The notes below the pieces were generated by a model. The model had not been told where the DNA came from and did not search any database. It was given only the letters and a program-made list of their open reading frames with translations. Shown piece by piece: positions 17,097-28,939 of a DNA stretch of 64,000 nt. Where the stretch lies: the NCBI GenBank assembly GCA_022432975.1, contig CM039508.1, positions 32,320,433 to 32,384,432 on the forward strand, written 5' to 3'. A program made the translations under genes and the position numbers. Positions within the stretch are counted from its first letter, which is position 1; each line of letters starts with the position of its first letter. Source of the DNA: Begonia masoniana (Eukaryota > Streptophyta > Magnoliopsida > Cucurbitales > Begoniaceae).

Positions 17097-18289
17097 AGAA
17101 GGTTTAATGAAGGTTTAGCCGCCACTGTTTCATTTTTCCCTCTTTCGACATTCAAGCTCAGTAGTTCCTCGAGGCGACGTCCTCTTCGATTCTTCTTCGA
17201 CTTAGGTGAGTTTTACTTTGATCTCTCACTGTTTTAGTGATTATAGGTAATAGAGAGGGTTGTAGATGCGTATTTTGAGAATGCTGGGAGTAGGAGTTGA
17301 GTTCAGTTTTATAGTGAATTGGGAATGTACGAAGAACAGAGCCTCCAAACTAGTTTCCCTTTAACTTCTGGATAGTTTAGAATGAAGTTAAGTAATGTTG
17401 TGCTTATGTTTTAGGTGAGCCAACTCTTGAAGTAGCTTATAACCAGGCATCTCTTAGGAAACCAAGTAAGTGGAGTATGTGTGTGCCTTCAGGTCTACAT
17501 CACAAAACAGTAGGTTTATGCATGCTTGAATGTTTCCAGTATGTTATGCATCAGTTTTTATTGAATGAGTACGAAAATGAATTTACATGTAATGGCATGG
17601 TAAGGCATGAACAGGTTGTAACAGACAAACTATTAAGGGAATTAATCTGCCCCTTAATCGAGTAGAGGATGTAGACTTTGGGAAAAAATGATCCACTTCC
17701 CATCGAAGAAGGGATCGGATCAGCTATTAAGGGAACTAATCCGCCCCTTAATCGAGTAGAGGATGTAGACCTTGGGAAATTGATCGACCTCCCATTGTAC
17801 AGAGGGATCAACATAAAATTAATACAACTGAGTTGTGAAAGTAGAAACTGTATGATTAAGCTTTATGTTCCAGTATTTCATTTCATTTTACTGTACTTAT
17901 TTAGCATTAGGCTAATAGATGAGTTTTGTGATGTACGTGCTGATGTTACAACAGGTGATTTCTCTGAGTTTATAGAAGGATAGGTGAAGTTGAAGGACCA
18001 AATCTATGCCATGGTTTGGTGCTCTGATAGGGCGGTTTAACTAATGTCAGTATGTGAAGTCTTAGTGGACAAGTGTTTTGTTGATGTGTGCTGAGAATTT
18101 TTATGACAGTGATAGTTTTAATATTTCTGTTATGTTGTTGAAGTTACTTTGATAAGGATACATTTTTAGTTTTAACTGTGGTTCTTTTACTGGATTTTGG
18201 CATTTTATGAAGTCAAGTTATTTTGAATGGTAACTGTGAAAATTTGCAAGTTCTTTCAATAGTCAGAGTTGTTCACTACTTAGAGTGTA

Positions 18290-18840
18290 ATCGGTCAAGT
18301 TGTTGTCATAGAGTCGTGGACGAGAATGTTGTCCAAAGCCGTGGACGAGCATATCGTCCAGAGTCGAAGGTGGAAGCAGTTGCTTATTCTGTGGACAAGT
18401 GTAGTCGTCTCAGGTTATGAATAGGAACATCGTCACGTGACCCGTGGATGATAAAGTCACGTGGTCTGTGGACGATGAGTTTAAGTAAGTCTATGAACTT
18501 TAGTCCGTGGACGATGAGTCTTTGTAAACCATGAGTAATGAAGTCACATGGCCGTGGATGATAAAGTCACGTAGCCTGTGGACGATAAAACTTAAGTAAG
18601 TCTGTGGACGAAAATCCGTAGACGTTAAACCTATGTAGTCGTGGATGAGGGAAACAGTAGTCCAAAGTTATCATCCAGAGTATTGTTATCCAAAATGTTG
18701 TCGTTTAAATTAATGTTGTTTGTAGCGATATCGTCCACAGTCACTTGTTCAGAGCTAGTCGTCCAAAGTCAATTGTCTATAGTTCGTCGTCCAAAGTCGT
18801 AGACGGGCATGTTGTCCAAGGTCAGAGTCGACAAACTCTG
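18290..18840. repeat. Degenerate GTGGACGA / TCGTCCA repeat zone
   Basis: Dozens of short imperfect words of both orientations (CGTGGACGAG, TCGTCCAAAG), some joined to GTCACGTGG. They are irregularly spaced, unlike the clean arrays elsewhere. The matching zone is at 33740-34270 in the 3' LTR; related GTGGAC words also fill the solo LTR at 49320-49990. Confidence 0.7.
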
Positions 18841-19121
18841 TAGGTGCTAGATTGACAATAATGTCGAGCTGGCTACAGATATCTCCGAGAAGTTTCGAAC
18901 GTTTTCCTCATGGTCTTGTTTAATCAGTAAGAATTTTCTAGTCTGTTTTCGTAAAGACTCTGTTTTACACAAATACTTTTCTACTGCAAGTTTTTGATGT
19001 TTTTAAATAAATTTTGAATTTTAGCCGTTGAGTGGAAATTTTAAATTTCCCCAGAATTTTCTTAATACAATCAAAGTATGTGATTAACAAACTGGCTTTA
19101 TTATTTCAGGGTGTTACAGTA

Positions 19122-19132
19122 TGGTATCAGAG
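19122..19132 (+). other. Primer binding site of element D (initiator Met tRNA)
   Basis: TGGTATCAGAG, three bases after the LTR end. Confidence 0.85.
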
Positions 19133-19201
19133 ACATTTTGTTAAACCGTTCAAAACATCACTCATCAGTACCGATCGTCGCATGGAAGTACTCCAACAAC
19201 T

Positions 19202-19261
19202 GTAAGTATTTATGTTAACCTAAGTTAATAGATATTTATGAGAGTAATTAATCTTGTCCAG
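19202..19261 (+). other. Putative 60-bp leader intron of element D
   Basis: CCAACAACT then GTAAGT...TGTCCAG, 12 bases before the ATG at 19274. Same place and consensus as in A, F and G. Confidence 0.5.
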
Positions 19262-19273
19262 GAATATAGCAAA

Positions 19274-20907
19274 ATGGCTAGACGACTAGGAAGACCAAGA
19301 GTACCGAGAGAGATGCCAAATTTGAGAACTGAGGAGGATCCTAATGTGATTAGGGAGCTGACATCTTTAGTACGTCAGCAGTCTGAACAACTAGGACTAC
19401 TTTTGAACCGAGATGTGCAAGGGAGTGCCAACTCATGTTCCAACAATGAGCAAGCAGGAGACAGATTCGGAGATTGCAACCGCCCACATTTGATGGACAG
19501 TTATCCAATCCGATTGTTGTTGAGGGATGGCTTAGGAAGATTGAGAGTATGTTCAGATGTGCCAACGTTGGAGAAGGAGACAAAGTCACCTTGGCAACAT
19601 TCCATTTGGCTGGGGATGCTCTACTTTGGTGGGAAACAATGGAGACCACCACTGATGTTCTTGTTATGTCTTGGTCATAATTCAAGGAAATTTTCTATGA
19701 GAAATACTTTAACAGCACCGTCTAAACCGCAAAGAAGGTGGAGTTTCTGAACTTGAAGCATACGAGGTCTGTGTCTGAGTACAATAGACAGTTTGAGTCT
19801 CTGTCCACATTTGCTGGACATTTTGTTCACAGGAATGAGGATAAGGTATTTCAATTTATGCATGGACTGAAACCATAAATTTACAGAGGAATCAAGTTTT
19901 TGGGTATTAAAGTTTTGTCTTACGGAGAAGTCGTGTCCACAGCATTGGAAGTGGAAGAAGCAGAAATGAAGTGTGTTGGACGAAAGGAAGCCCCATGAAA
20001 GTTCATTCAACCACACCAATAGAGAGGGATGAAGAGGCCCAATGAAGGCCAGGGTAGCCAAGGAACAGGAATGAAGGTACTGAATACTGCGAAGTTTTCC
20101 CAATGTCCAAAATGTTTGAAAAATCACCCGGGAGAGTGCAGAATTGGCTCAGGAAAGTGTTATAACTGTGAAGAAGTTGGACACACATTCAAGGATTGCC
20201 CAAAGCCCAGAGTCATTCGATGCTTCCACTGTAACAAAGTCGGTCATATTAACAGAGACTGTTCAGCTTTAAAGAGTGGCCCTGCTAAGATAAAGCCGAG
20301 GATATTCTCCATGATGGAGTTGGGTGATGAAAAACAGCCCGCTGTAGTGTCAGGTACCATATTGATCAACTCTATACTTGCTTTTACTTTAATAGATTCT
20401 GGTGCAACACAATCGCTTATAGCGTCTGCATTTGCTGTTAAGTTAGATGTATGACCTACGTCATCTGAACATGTGTTTAATGTCACGTTATCCTCTGGAG
20501 AATGCATGCACTCTAGCCGAGTGATGCTTGATAGTGTGGTGTTAGTGGGAAACATGAATCTACCTGCTGATCTCATTATTATGAAGATAATGAGATTTGA
20601 TGTAATCCTAGGAATGGACTGGTTGTTTAAGCATTATGTCACGATCGATTGTAGGACTAGAATTGTTAGTTTTCAACCCCCTGGTGGTATGAAACATACC
20701 TTCCAAGCTTTGAAGAAGTGTAAGGAAATGTCTATTATTGCCCCTATCAATGCTAGACCTTTTCCATGCGGGGAGTACTTATGCTTTTTGGCCAGTGCTA
20801 TAGACACACAGGTTGTAGGAAAAGCGAGTCCCCAAAATGTCTTAGTTGTCCAAGACTTCCCAGAAGTATTCCTAGATGACCTTTCTGGCTTGCCGCCAGA
20901 TAGATAA
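19274..20907 (+). pseudogene. Element D gag and protease (broken)
   Basis: Starts at the ATG at 19274 (MARRLGRPRVPREM). The Gag domain follows in another frame from about 19474 (MQPPTFDGQLSNPIVVEGWLRKIE, LALLWWE-like segment), a frameshift near 19460-19474, and a TAA at 19678. Further stops lie near 19723, 19878 and 19996. From 20029 come a CPKCLKNHPGEC cluster and two CCHC knuckles (CYNCEEVGHTFKDC, CFHCNKVGHINRDC), where element A has one. The protease has its catalytic Asp in LIDSGATQSLI, a TGA after KLDV at 20452-20454, then the flap and GMDWL region. The two knuckles set it apart from the A/F family. A TAA after PPDR at 20905-20907 separates it from RT. Confidence 0.88.
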
Positions 20908-21536
20908 ATCGAGTTTGTTGTAGATGTTTACCCAGGCGCAGAGCCTGTATCTAAGAATCCTTACAGATTGGCACCAACACAACTTAGAGAACTAAAGACA
21001 CAGTTGGAGGAATTGTTGGAGAAAGGGTTCATACGCCTGAGTTATTCATCGTGGGGTGCACCTATTCTTTTTGTTAAGAAAAAGAATAGATCATTGCACA
21101 TGTGTATTGATTATCGGGAATTGAAAAAATTAACTATCAAGAACAAATATCTATTACCAAGGATTGATGATCTATTCGACCAACTTAATGGTGCACAAAT
21201 CTTCTCTAAGATTGACCTTAGGTCCGGTTATTATCAATTAAAAGTTAAATCTGAAGATATTCCAAAGACTACTTTTCGCACGAGGTATGGACATTATGAG
21301 TTTTTGGTAATGTCTTTTGGATTAACAAATGCACTAGCAGCCTTCATGGACCTTATGAATAGAGTGTTCCACGAATACTAAGATAAATTTGTCATAGTGT
21401 TTATTGATGATATCTTAATCTATTCAAGTACTAAAGATGAAGCATGCAAGGCACCTGACCTTGGTATTAGGAGTACTAAGGCAACATCAACTTTATGCCA
21501 AGTTTTCCAAGTGTGAGTTTTGGTTGGATAGAGTTC
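20908..21536 (+). pseudogene. Element D RT, N-terminal part (cut by element H)
   Basis: RT with [50 protein letters not shown] and [24 protein letters not shown]. The catalytic FIDD box is intact ([13 protein letters not shown], about 21391-21425), behind a TAA after FHEY at 21379-21381. A frameshift follows near 21438-21450. The frame then breaks inside the EFWLDRV segment, where H is inserted at 21537, and resumes at 30167. Confidence 0.88.
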
Positions 21537-22758
21537 TGATATAGCCCTAACCTGCAAGAAAACGTTTAGAGCTTAGAGGGGATCGTTAGCTCCTCGGATT
21601 GGCAAGAAATGGCCGAGAAGAACACAAATTGCAAGATGAACTTGAATGACCAAATGTGCTTAGATGAAAACGAAACTTTATATGATGTTAGTGGAGTGAG
21701 TGAGGTGTGTGATAGTGGAAGGCGTGGTCCTGATTCATTGAGATGGAAAAGATATGCAAAACTTCAAGAAATCGGCCAATAGGTAATATTTTGAAGCCTT
21801 TGGCAATAGTTGCTTCCAAGGAAGACAACTCGACTCTTGAACACGGTTTGGGGCCACTTCTTGCTGTTTTCCACTCCCAAGGAGATGGAGAAGAAGATGG
21901 CTATATAACCCTTGCAAGCTACCAAGCAAGAAGGGAGTGGTGGGGGCGCAACCCCTCGGTTTTGTGCAAACCGAGCAAACCTTGTTGGTTTCTTCAAACT
22001 CCTTCAACCATGGAAGGGAAATCCGTGCATGCTCCTTAAAATCAGTCCAAAAAACTTACAATCACCAATTACCATGCTTTTATAGACCTATGGATGGCTT
22101 GGATGTGATTCAAAAAGTGGTCTTCAAAATGGTGTAACCGTTGGATCATGAAGATAGCTTGGATGGCCGAGATGAGTTTGGTTTTCTTGATCCAATGGTT
22201 GTGTGATAACCATGTCATCAATCCTTGCCCTTGTGTTGATTGGAGAACCTCTAAGAATCCCTCAAGTGGCAGCCCATGGTTTGGATAAAGGGTAGTGGTC
22301 CCCTCCACTCAAGGTTGGGCCAAAATGGATATCTTTTCCTTAAGGCCCATTTCTCCTCTTCCATGCACTCCATGCACTTGCTTTGAACCACTTCCATTCC
22401 ATCATCTAACTTATCATTCATCTAACCCTAAATGCCTAATATGCATGCTTATAATAAAGTTTAACAAGAAGGCCAATGTTTGCCTCAAAATAAGTTTGAA
22501 ATAAAAGGTTACAATTAAGGCTCGGGAAGACAAATTCCCATGTGAGCAAATTGGTCTCCTTGCTTGAATTTCCAAGTGATTAAGTGTGTTGGTTGGTCCA
22601 CATCCGTAGCTTTGGATTCCCACTTCAAGTCTCCCAAGGTGTTCTCCAAGCCTCCACACAATCCATTACCTGCAAAAGAGACAAGAGTGTAAGTGCATAA
22701 ATTAGATAAATTATGACCTTGGGTTTGAGACCGTGTAATGGGCCTATGGGGCACATCA
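21537..22758 (-). repeat. 3' LTR of element H
   Basis: 1222 bases, the same as 28940-30161. Its first 244 bases on the minus strand (22758-22515) are the last part of the gag-pol frame. Confidence 0.96.
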
Positions 22759-25700
22759 TCCTCCCCAAGTTGTTGAGGATTTGACCTCAAATCCTTTAGT
22801 TCGGGCCCCTCGGAGTTTTCTACATCACTTTTATAGGGTGATAGGTCCATGACGTTGAAAGTGGCTGATACTCCATAGTCACCCGGCAACTCAATCTTAT
22901 AAGCGTTGTTATTTATTCGCTCCAACACCTTGAATGGTCCATCCGCTCTCGGGAGTAGCTTAGATTTCCTTTTGTCGGGGAATCTCTCTTTGCGTAAGTG
23001 CAACCAAACCAAATCTCCTTCTTTAAAGATAACTTCTTTTCGACCTTTGTTTACTCGCTTAGCCACGCTCGCATTTCTCTTTTCGATGGCTCGACGCACA
23101 CTTTCGTGTAATTTCTTGATCTGTTCAGCCTTGCTCACTCCTGATGGATTGGCCAGTTCATTAAATGGTAAGGGAACAAGGTCCAACGGTGTACATGGAT
23201 TAAACCCATAGGCAACCTCAAAGGGCGTTTGCTCAGTAGTGGAATGAAGGGTGCGATTGTAAGCAAATTCTAATCCGGGGAGGACTACGTCCCAACTGGA
23301 TAGTTTCTTACCTACAATAGATCGTAAGAGAGTGCCTAAGGTCCTATTAACAACTTCCGTTTGTCCATCAGTTTGGGGATGGAAAGATGTGCTAAAACAC
23401 AACTTAGTCCCCAACTTCTTCCACAACGTCTTCCAGAAGGAGCTCAAAAACTTAGTGTCCCGGTCCGACACTATGGAATGTGGTATCCCGTGTAGGCGAA
23501 CAATCTCTCCAAAAAATAATTCTGCTATTGCAAAGGCGTCATCGGTTTTTGCACAAGGAATGAAATGTGCCATCTTTGAGAAACGATCTACAACTACCAT
23601 GATCGAATCCTTATTACGAGCAGTTCGTGGCAATCCCAACACAAAATCCATACTAACGTCAATCCAAGGGTGCGAGGGAATGGGTAAAGGCATATACAAG
23701 CCATGTGGTAGAACCTTACTTTTGGCTTTTTTGCAAATGATGCATGCTTCCACTAAGCGATGCACATCTCTCTTCATATGTGGCCAATAGAAATGTTCCT
23801 TAAGCATTTCAAGGGTCCTTTTTTCCCCAAAATGACTTGCTAATCCTCCACAATGGGCTTCTTTAACAATACATCGTCTTAAACTTCCGTGGGGAACGCA
23901 CAATTTTCCTGCTTTCAATAAATAGTCATCCATAAGCCGGTAATCTCCTTCGGCCTTTTCCTTGCACTTGGCGTAAATAAAACCAAAGTCGGGGTCAGAT
24001 TCATAGTTATGCTTAATCCATTCAAATCCAAAAAATCTAGTCCCCAATTCGGTAAGAAGAATGCGCTTCCTCGAAAGGGCATCGGCGACTACATTGTTCT
24101 CGCCCTTAAGATATTTCAATGTGTATGGGAATCTTTCCAAAAATTCTACCCATTTCGCATGCCGCTTGTTCAACTTATGCTGACTCTTAATGTGTCGTAA
24201 AGCTTGATGGTCAGTATTTATTACAAATTCTTTCGACAAGAGGTAATGCTGCCAGTGCTCTAATGCTCGTATAACGGCGTAGAATTCCTTATCATAGGTG
24301 GAATAATTCAGCACAGCTCCTTTCATCTTTTCGCTAAAGAATGCGATGGGTCGGTGGTCTTGCATGAGTACTGCTCCAATGCCAGCTCCTGATGCATCAC
24401 TTTTAACTTCAAAAACTTTGTTGAAGTCAGGAAGAGCAAGTACGGGAGAATGACATAAACTTTGCTTGATAAGTTCAAAGCTCTTTTGGCAAGAAGAGGT
24501 CCAAGTAAACTCTTTCCCTTTCTTGGTGCAATCCGTAAGTGGGGCAGCTATTGAACTAAAATCTTTGATAAACCTCCGATAAAATGAGGCTAATCCATGG
24601 AAGCTACGTACTTCAGTTATGGAGTTTGGTATGGGCCAATCCTTAATGGCCTTGATCTTATCCACGTCAGCTTCCATTCCATCTTTGGAAATCACAAATC
24701 CCAGAAAATAGACCTTTTCTTGCGCAAAGGAACACTTGCTCAAGTTTCCAAACAACTTGGCTTTCCTTAGGGTTTGGAAGAGGGTACTCAAGTGGTTAAG
24801 ATGTTGAGGAAGGTCAATACTGTACACCAAAATATCATCGAAGTAAACCACAATGAATTTACCAAGATATTCCTTAAGCACATGGTGCATGAGTCTCATA
24901 AATGTGCTCGGGGCATTAGAAAGACCAAAGGGCATCACCATCCATTCAAACAGCCCATACTTCGTCTTGAAGGCTGTCTTCCACTCATCACCTTCCTTCA
25001 TACGTATCTGGTGATAACCACTCTTGAGGTCCACTTTAGAAAAGATCGAAGCTCCACTGAGCTCATCTAACATGTCCTCGAGCCTAGGAATAGGGAATCG
25101 GTATTTGACAGTGATTTGGTTCACGGCTCGGCTATCGACACACATCCTCATGGTGCCGTCTTTCTTAGGGACTAAAAGGGAAGGAACTGCACAAGGGCTC
25201 ATGGATTCTCTTATATATCCCTTGTCCAATAGTTCTTGTACTTGGTCTTGCAGTTTCTTCGTCTCCTCGGGGTTCATTCGGTAAGCTGGTCGATTTGGTA
25301 AAACAGCCCCGGGTTGGAGATCGATTTGATGTTCAATGCCACGAAGAGGTGGCAATCCTTTTGGGAGATCTTCAGGGAATACGTCTTGAAACTTATGCAA
25401 AAGGTCCATAACTTGAGGGGGAATAACTCCTAACTCCATCACTCGGTCACGGAAAAGTATCATGATCAAAGGGTCTCCCCTAAGTACCGATGCTTCTAAT
25501 TCAGTTTTAGTCATGAAGAGACTAGCTTTATTCTTCTCTTCTCTCTTGATAGCATCATCCTTAGCTATCTGCTCAGGGGTCATGGGTGCCAACTTAAGAT
25601 TTTTGCCTTCAAACTTTAGTGAATAACAGTTGGAATACCCATCATGGTTCACTCTTCGATCAAATTGCCAGGGGCGGCCTAAGAGTAAATGGCTTGCGCT

Positions 25701-27410
25701 CATAGGCACTACATCGCAAAGGACCGAATCTTTATATTTACCTAAAGCAAACTCAATCCTCACTTGCTTCGTAACTTTGACGTCGTCTCTATCATCCAAC
25801 CACTTAAGCTTGTACGGGTGGGGGTGGCTGCTAGTATTGAGTTCTAACTTGGTCACCAAATCCTTGGAGGCTACGTTCGCACAACTTCCTCCATCAATGA
25901 TTAACGAACAAAGCTTATCCTTGATGAGACATTTACTATGAAAAATGTTCTCACGCTGACAATCCTCTCCAGAATTCTTTGTTATGAGAACTCGTCTTCT
26001 CACCATAAGTAAAGGTCCGTCTTGTGCGTGAATAACTTCTTCCTCAGATTCATTCTCGTCCTCATCTCCTTCAACTTCTACCACTTCCTCTTGGAGCTCA
26101 TCCTCACTTACAAGTTCACCAGTGTCCTCCTCAATAATCATAACACGTCGGTTCGGGCATTGGGCCATGAAATGCCCTAGGCTTTGACACTTATAGCACT
26201 TGAGGTCACGTGCTCTTTGTCCAATGGGGTTATCTCTCGTGGTCTTGGCTTCAGGGCCTTTGGGAATTATAGGTTTATTACTTGAATCCTTGGGTGGCCA
26301 TTGTCTTTGGAAAGGCTTTTTCCAATCAGCCTTGGGTGAGGGCTTGTTAACTTCAAGGGGTTTGGGAGTGTACTTGGGAAATTGACTAGGCTTGTAGGAT
26401 TGGGTGGCTTTTCTCTTTCTTTTAAGTTGTCGCTCAATTTTTAAGGCCAATTGGATCACCGAATCCATGCTCTCCAATGGGTGTAACTCTACAGCATCAG
26501 CAATATCATAATTTAGTCCATGGATAAACCTAGCTATGGCTTGGTCATCAGGCTCTTCTAGTTCTCCTCGAATTTTTAGAGTTTCGAACTCCGTGAGGTA
26601 CTCTTCAACGGATAGACTTCCTTGCTTGAGGCTATGTATCTTCATGATCAACTCTTGCTTATAATGACTAGGTATGAACCTCTTAGACATAATAGATTTC
26701 ATCTTCCTCCAAGTATTAATAGGATCAAATCCAGTCCGTGCTCTTTGTGATCTAATGTTAGACCACCAAAGTAAGGCATAGCCGGTAAGTTCTACGGAAA
26801 CTAGTTGGATCTTGACCTTGTCGGAGTAATCATAACAATCAAATATCCTTTCCACCTTTTCTAACCATTCGATAAAGGTTGTTCCATCACAAGTTCCATT
26901 AAAGGATGGGATTTGTAATTTTACGTTTCGAAGGTCATCTTGGTCTCGTCGTCGGTCTCTCCTAAACTCATCATGGCGTCTAGGGTTAGGGGGTCGGAAA
27001 TTTTCCTCCTCGTCTAAGGTCCACTCATCGTCCTCATCATGGTCAAAATTAGGGCGTCTACCACTACGGTAATCTACCTCGTCATCACCACCTAAAGGTT
27101 CTTGGTCTCTAAATCGAGTCCTAAGGTTGTCATTTCTTCTCCTAGGTGTGGTGTCATGGGAGGATTCTCCATGATAGCTTGGTCTACGACCATTCATCAC
27201 TTGTTCAAATTTTAAGTTCATTTCATAGAGTTGTTTACTTAAGGCTCCAACAATTCCACTTAGTCCATTAAGTTGTCCTTGCATGCTAGACTCTCCCTCT
27301 TGTTGGGTATGAGTCTCTTCTTGGGGAATGTCTTTGCCACTAGTGGGTATGTTTGGATCTTGGGCCATATCTTGGGTTGGGCCTATGTGAATTCCACTTC
27401 TAGTTTTCAT
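22515..27410 (-). CDS. Element H Gag-Pol polyprotein, complete, 1631 aa
   Basis: Domains in order: charged N-terminus; Gag domain, about 160-330 ([19 protein letters not shown]); CCHC knuckle C405-C408-H413-C418; acidic linker 436-460; aspartic protease D506 ([11 protein letters not shown]); RT about 690-900 with YFDD at 856-859; RNase H with D1005, E1042, D1067, D1110; integrase zinc finger H1186-H1193-C1223-C1226; DDE core D1255, D1316, E1352 (35 residues between the last two); C-terminal integrase domain to about 1525 ([13 protein letters not shown]). Residues 1552-1631 are encoded inside the 3' LTR, past the polypurine tract. The start Met (MKTRSG) matches that of element E. It copies the element RNA into DNA and inserts it. 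No stop or frameshift. Start and stop are unambiguous. Confidence 0.95.
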   Translation of the reverse strand: MKTRSGIHIGPTQDMAQDPNIPTSGKDIPQEETHTQQEGESSMQGQLNGLSGIVGALSKQLYEMNLKFEQVMNGRRPSYHGESSHDTTPRRRNDNLRTRFRDQEPLGGDDEVDYRSGRRPNFDHDEDDEWTLDEEENFRPPNPRRHDEFRRDRRRDQDDLRNVKLQIPSFNGTCDGTTFIEWLEKVERIFDCYDYSDKVKIQLVSVELTGYALLWWSNIRSQRARTGFDPINTWRKMKSIMSKRFIPSHYKQELIMKIHSLKQGSLSVEEYLTEFETLKIRGELEEPDDQAIARFIHGLNYDIADAVELHPLESMDSVIQLALKIERQLKRKRKATQSYKPSQFPKYTPKPLEVNKPSPKADWKKPFQRQWPPKDSSNKPIIPKGPEAKTTRDNPIGQRARDLKCYKCQSLGHFMAQCPNRRVMIIEEDTGELVSEDELQEEVVEVEGDEDENESEEEVIHAQDGPLLMVRRRVLITKNSGEDCQRENIFHSKCLIKDKLCSLIIDGGSCANVASKDLVTKLELNTSSHPHPYKLKWLDDRDDVKVTKQVRIEFALGKYKDSVLCDVVPMSASHLLLGRPWQFDRRVNHDGYSNCYSLKFEGKNLKLAPMTPEQIAKDDAIKREEKNKASLFMTKTELEASVLRGDPLIMILFRDRVMELGVIPPQVMDLLHKFQDVFPEDLPKGLPPLRGIEHQIDLQPGAVLPNRPAYRMNPEETKKLQDQVQELLDKGYIRESMSPCAVPSLLVPKKDGTMRMCVDSRAVNQITVKYRFPIPRLEDMLDELSGASIFSKVDLKSGYHQIRMKEGDEWKTAFKTKYGLFEWMVMPFGLSNAPSTFMRLMHHVLKEYLGKFIVVYFDDILVYSIDLPQHLNHLSTLFQTLRKAKLFGNLSKCSFAQEKVYFLGFVISKDGMEADVDKIKAIKDWPIPNSITEVRSFHGLASFYRRFIKDFSSIAAPLTDCTKKGKEFTWTSSCQKSFELIKQSLCHSPVLALPDFNKVFEVKSDASGAGIGAVLMQDHRPIAFFSEKMKGAVLNYSTYDKEFYAVIRALEHWQHYLLSKEFVINTDHQALRHIKSQHKLNKRHAKWVEFLERFPYTLKYLKGENNVVADALSRKRILLTELGTRFFGFEWIKHNYESDPDFGFIYAKCKEKAEGDYRLMDDYLLKAGKLCVPHGSLRRCIVKEAHCGGLASHFGEKRTLEMLKEHFYWPHMKRDVHRLVEACIICKKAKSKVLPHGLYMPLPIPSHPWIDVSMDFVLGLPRTARNKDSIMVVVDRFSKMAHFIPCAKTDDAFAIAELFFGEIVRLHGIPHSIVSDRDTKFLSSFWKTLWKKLGTKLCFSTSFHPQTDGQTEVVNRTLGTLLRSIVGKKLSSWDVVLPGLEFAYNRTLHSTTEQTPFEVAYGFNPCTPLDLVPLPFNELANPSGVSKAEQIKKLHESVRRAIEKRNASVAKRVNKGRKEVIFKEGDLVWLHLRKERFPDKRKSKLLPRADGPFKVLERINNNAYKIELPGDYGVSATFNVMDLSPYKSDVENSEGPELKDLRSNPQQLGEDDVPHRPITRSQTQGHNLSNLCTYTLVSFAGNGLCGGLENTLGDLKWESKATDVDQPTHLITWKFKQGDQFAHMGICLPEP
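22759..22769 (-). other. Polypurine tract of element H inside the coding frame
   Basis: The minus strand reads CTTGGGGAGGA just before the LTR start TGATGTG; the same bases encode the LGED residues of the polyprotein. Confidence 0.8.
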
Positions 27411-28925
27411 TACTAAGTATTAGGAAAATTTTAGTTTTGTTGAACCATAGTTCCTAGGAGATTAGGAAAAATTGTCCTCACTAAAGTATTCACCTAAGCT
27501 TTCAATTAAGTTCACTTTTTTTTTTTTTTGAATAATAGGGCCAAAAATAAAATAACTACTAAGGAGTAAAAGGAAAGGGATTTATTCCTTTACACTCTAG
27601 GGGACATGCAAATTAAGTTAACTAAGAAAAGTAAAAATCACAACTCAATTTGGTTCTCGGTTTAGGTAATTTTCATGCAAGATTTTGAGACTTAAGCCAA
27701 ATGTCATGCTTTGGTTTTCATTCAAGTATTAAACAATATTTTAGCAACAAACCACTAATTTGAAAGGTAATATTCAGCATAAATTCGTGGCCAACATTCA
27801 TTTTCAGCAAAGTGCATTGTGGTCCCAACAATCAACATCAACCTTACCAAATTTGTGCACACACAAAACTGTTTTTTCAAAAGTGTGTCTTGTTTTTGCC
27901 AAAAACAGCATATAATTTTAATTTTAATGCCAAACACTCCACAATGAACACATGCCTCAGCTGAAGATTAAGTAAACTCAAGGCTAGATGATTAATATGC
28001 TCGGATTTATGCATAAAAACATGTCACAAAGTAAAAAAACAGCAAGTGATAGTCACTAAAATCAATTTTGATGCATTTTAGGCCTCGGTTTTGTGACAAG
28101 TACATAACCAATTTGCATACATCTTTTACCAAACTTAATACTCATACTTTAGCAAGGAATAAAAGCAGCATTCAATAAAATAAAGTTTGATTTAGCTCAA
28201 AGCAAAGTTTGGAATTAAATGTCATGCTAATCGGTTAACAAAAACTACAACAATGCACTTTTGTGCTTACTTTACTCTCGGTTTTTAGCAAACTTAATCT
28301 CCAAATTTTCATGCCATCTTAAACAGATCAAATATCAATATGTTAACATTCATTAGCAAGAGAATAACGTAAATAAAGCATACTCAAAAAGTGTTACAAA
28401 TAGTGGCCAAATTTTGGACAAATCGGATGTTCAAGTAGTGCATCAATCGGTCATGTCCATTAGCTACAAAATGAGCACCAATCATGAGCAACCAACTCAA
28501 ACAGCAAGCCAATCACAATATTTAGAGTTTATACTTTAAAACTTATGAAGGGAACATGATCTTTTGATGGCTGGAAAAGGGATAGAACAGCAGCACAAGT
28601 GGCAATACAAAAAAAGAAATAAAAACAGCAAGTACTAAAAGTAGTTGGCAAATGTTTAACTAAAAGTGGAAGCTATTTGCAGCACGAAAATGGTGAAGAA
28701 AATAAGCTAGAAACCCATGCTCAAGTCTGTTAACTTCGATTAAAAGAAGATAGGGGTGGTATTTAGTGAAAACAAAGCAAAAAAAAAACAAGAAAACTAA
28801 ACACACATACAAAACCGCAAAAGATGAATCAAGTAACCCGGTTTTGTGCAATAGGTTTTGGACAACCAAATGGGTTTGGGGAACCAAACCAACTTGGTTT
28901 CCAGCACCCTAAAGGAGCTAGCCAA
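27411..28925 (-). other. Long untranslated leader of element H
   Basis: 1.5 kb between primer site and gag. AT-rich with several A or T runs (12 T at about 27517-27529; A runs at 28750-28800). No open frame with recognisable content. A leader of this size usually holds packaging and translation signals, but none is identifiable by eye. Confidence 0.6.
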
Positions 28926-28937
28926 GCTCTGATACCA
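28926..28937 (-). other. Primer binding site of element H (initiator Met tRNA)
   Basis: The minus strand reads TGGTATCAGAGC, two bases after the LTR end TATATCA. Confidence 0.92.
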
Positions 28938-28939
28938 CT

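Noticed and set aside
17478..17983. Duplicated small frames in both D LTRs as host genes
   Set aside because: Identical position in both LTRs shows they are LTR sequence; only the short conserved end frame is kept as a tentative finding.
21743..22504. Several small open frames inside the H LTRs
   Set aside because: They recur identically in the second LTR because the LTRs are copies, and they lack known domains. Only the antisense-side tail frame joined to pol is supported.
23332..26385. Forward-strand frames across element H
   Set aside because: They are shadows of the complete gag-pol frame on the other strand.
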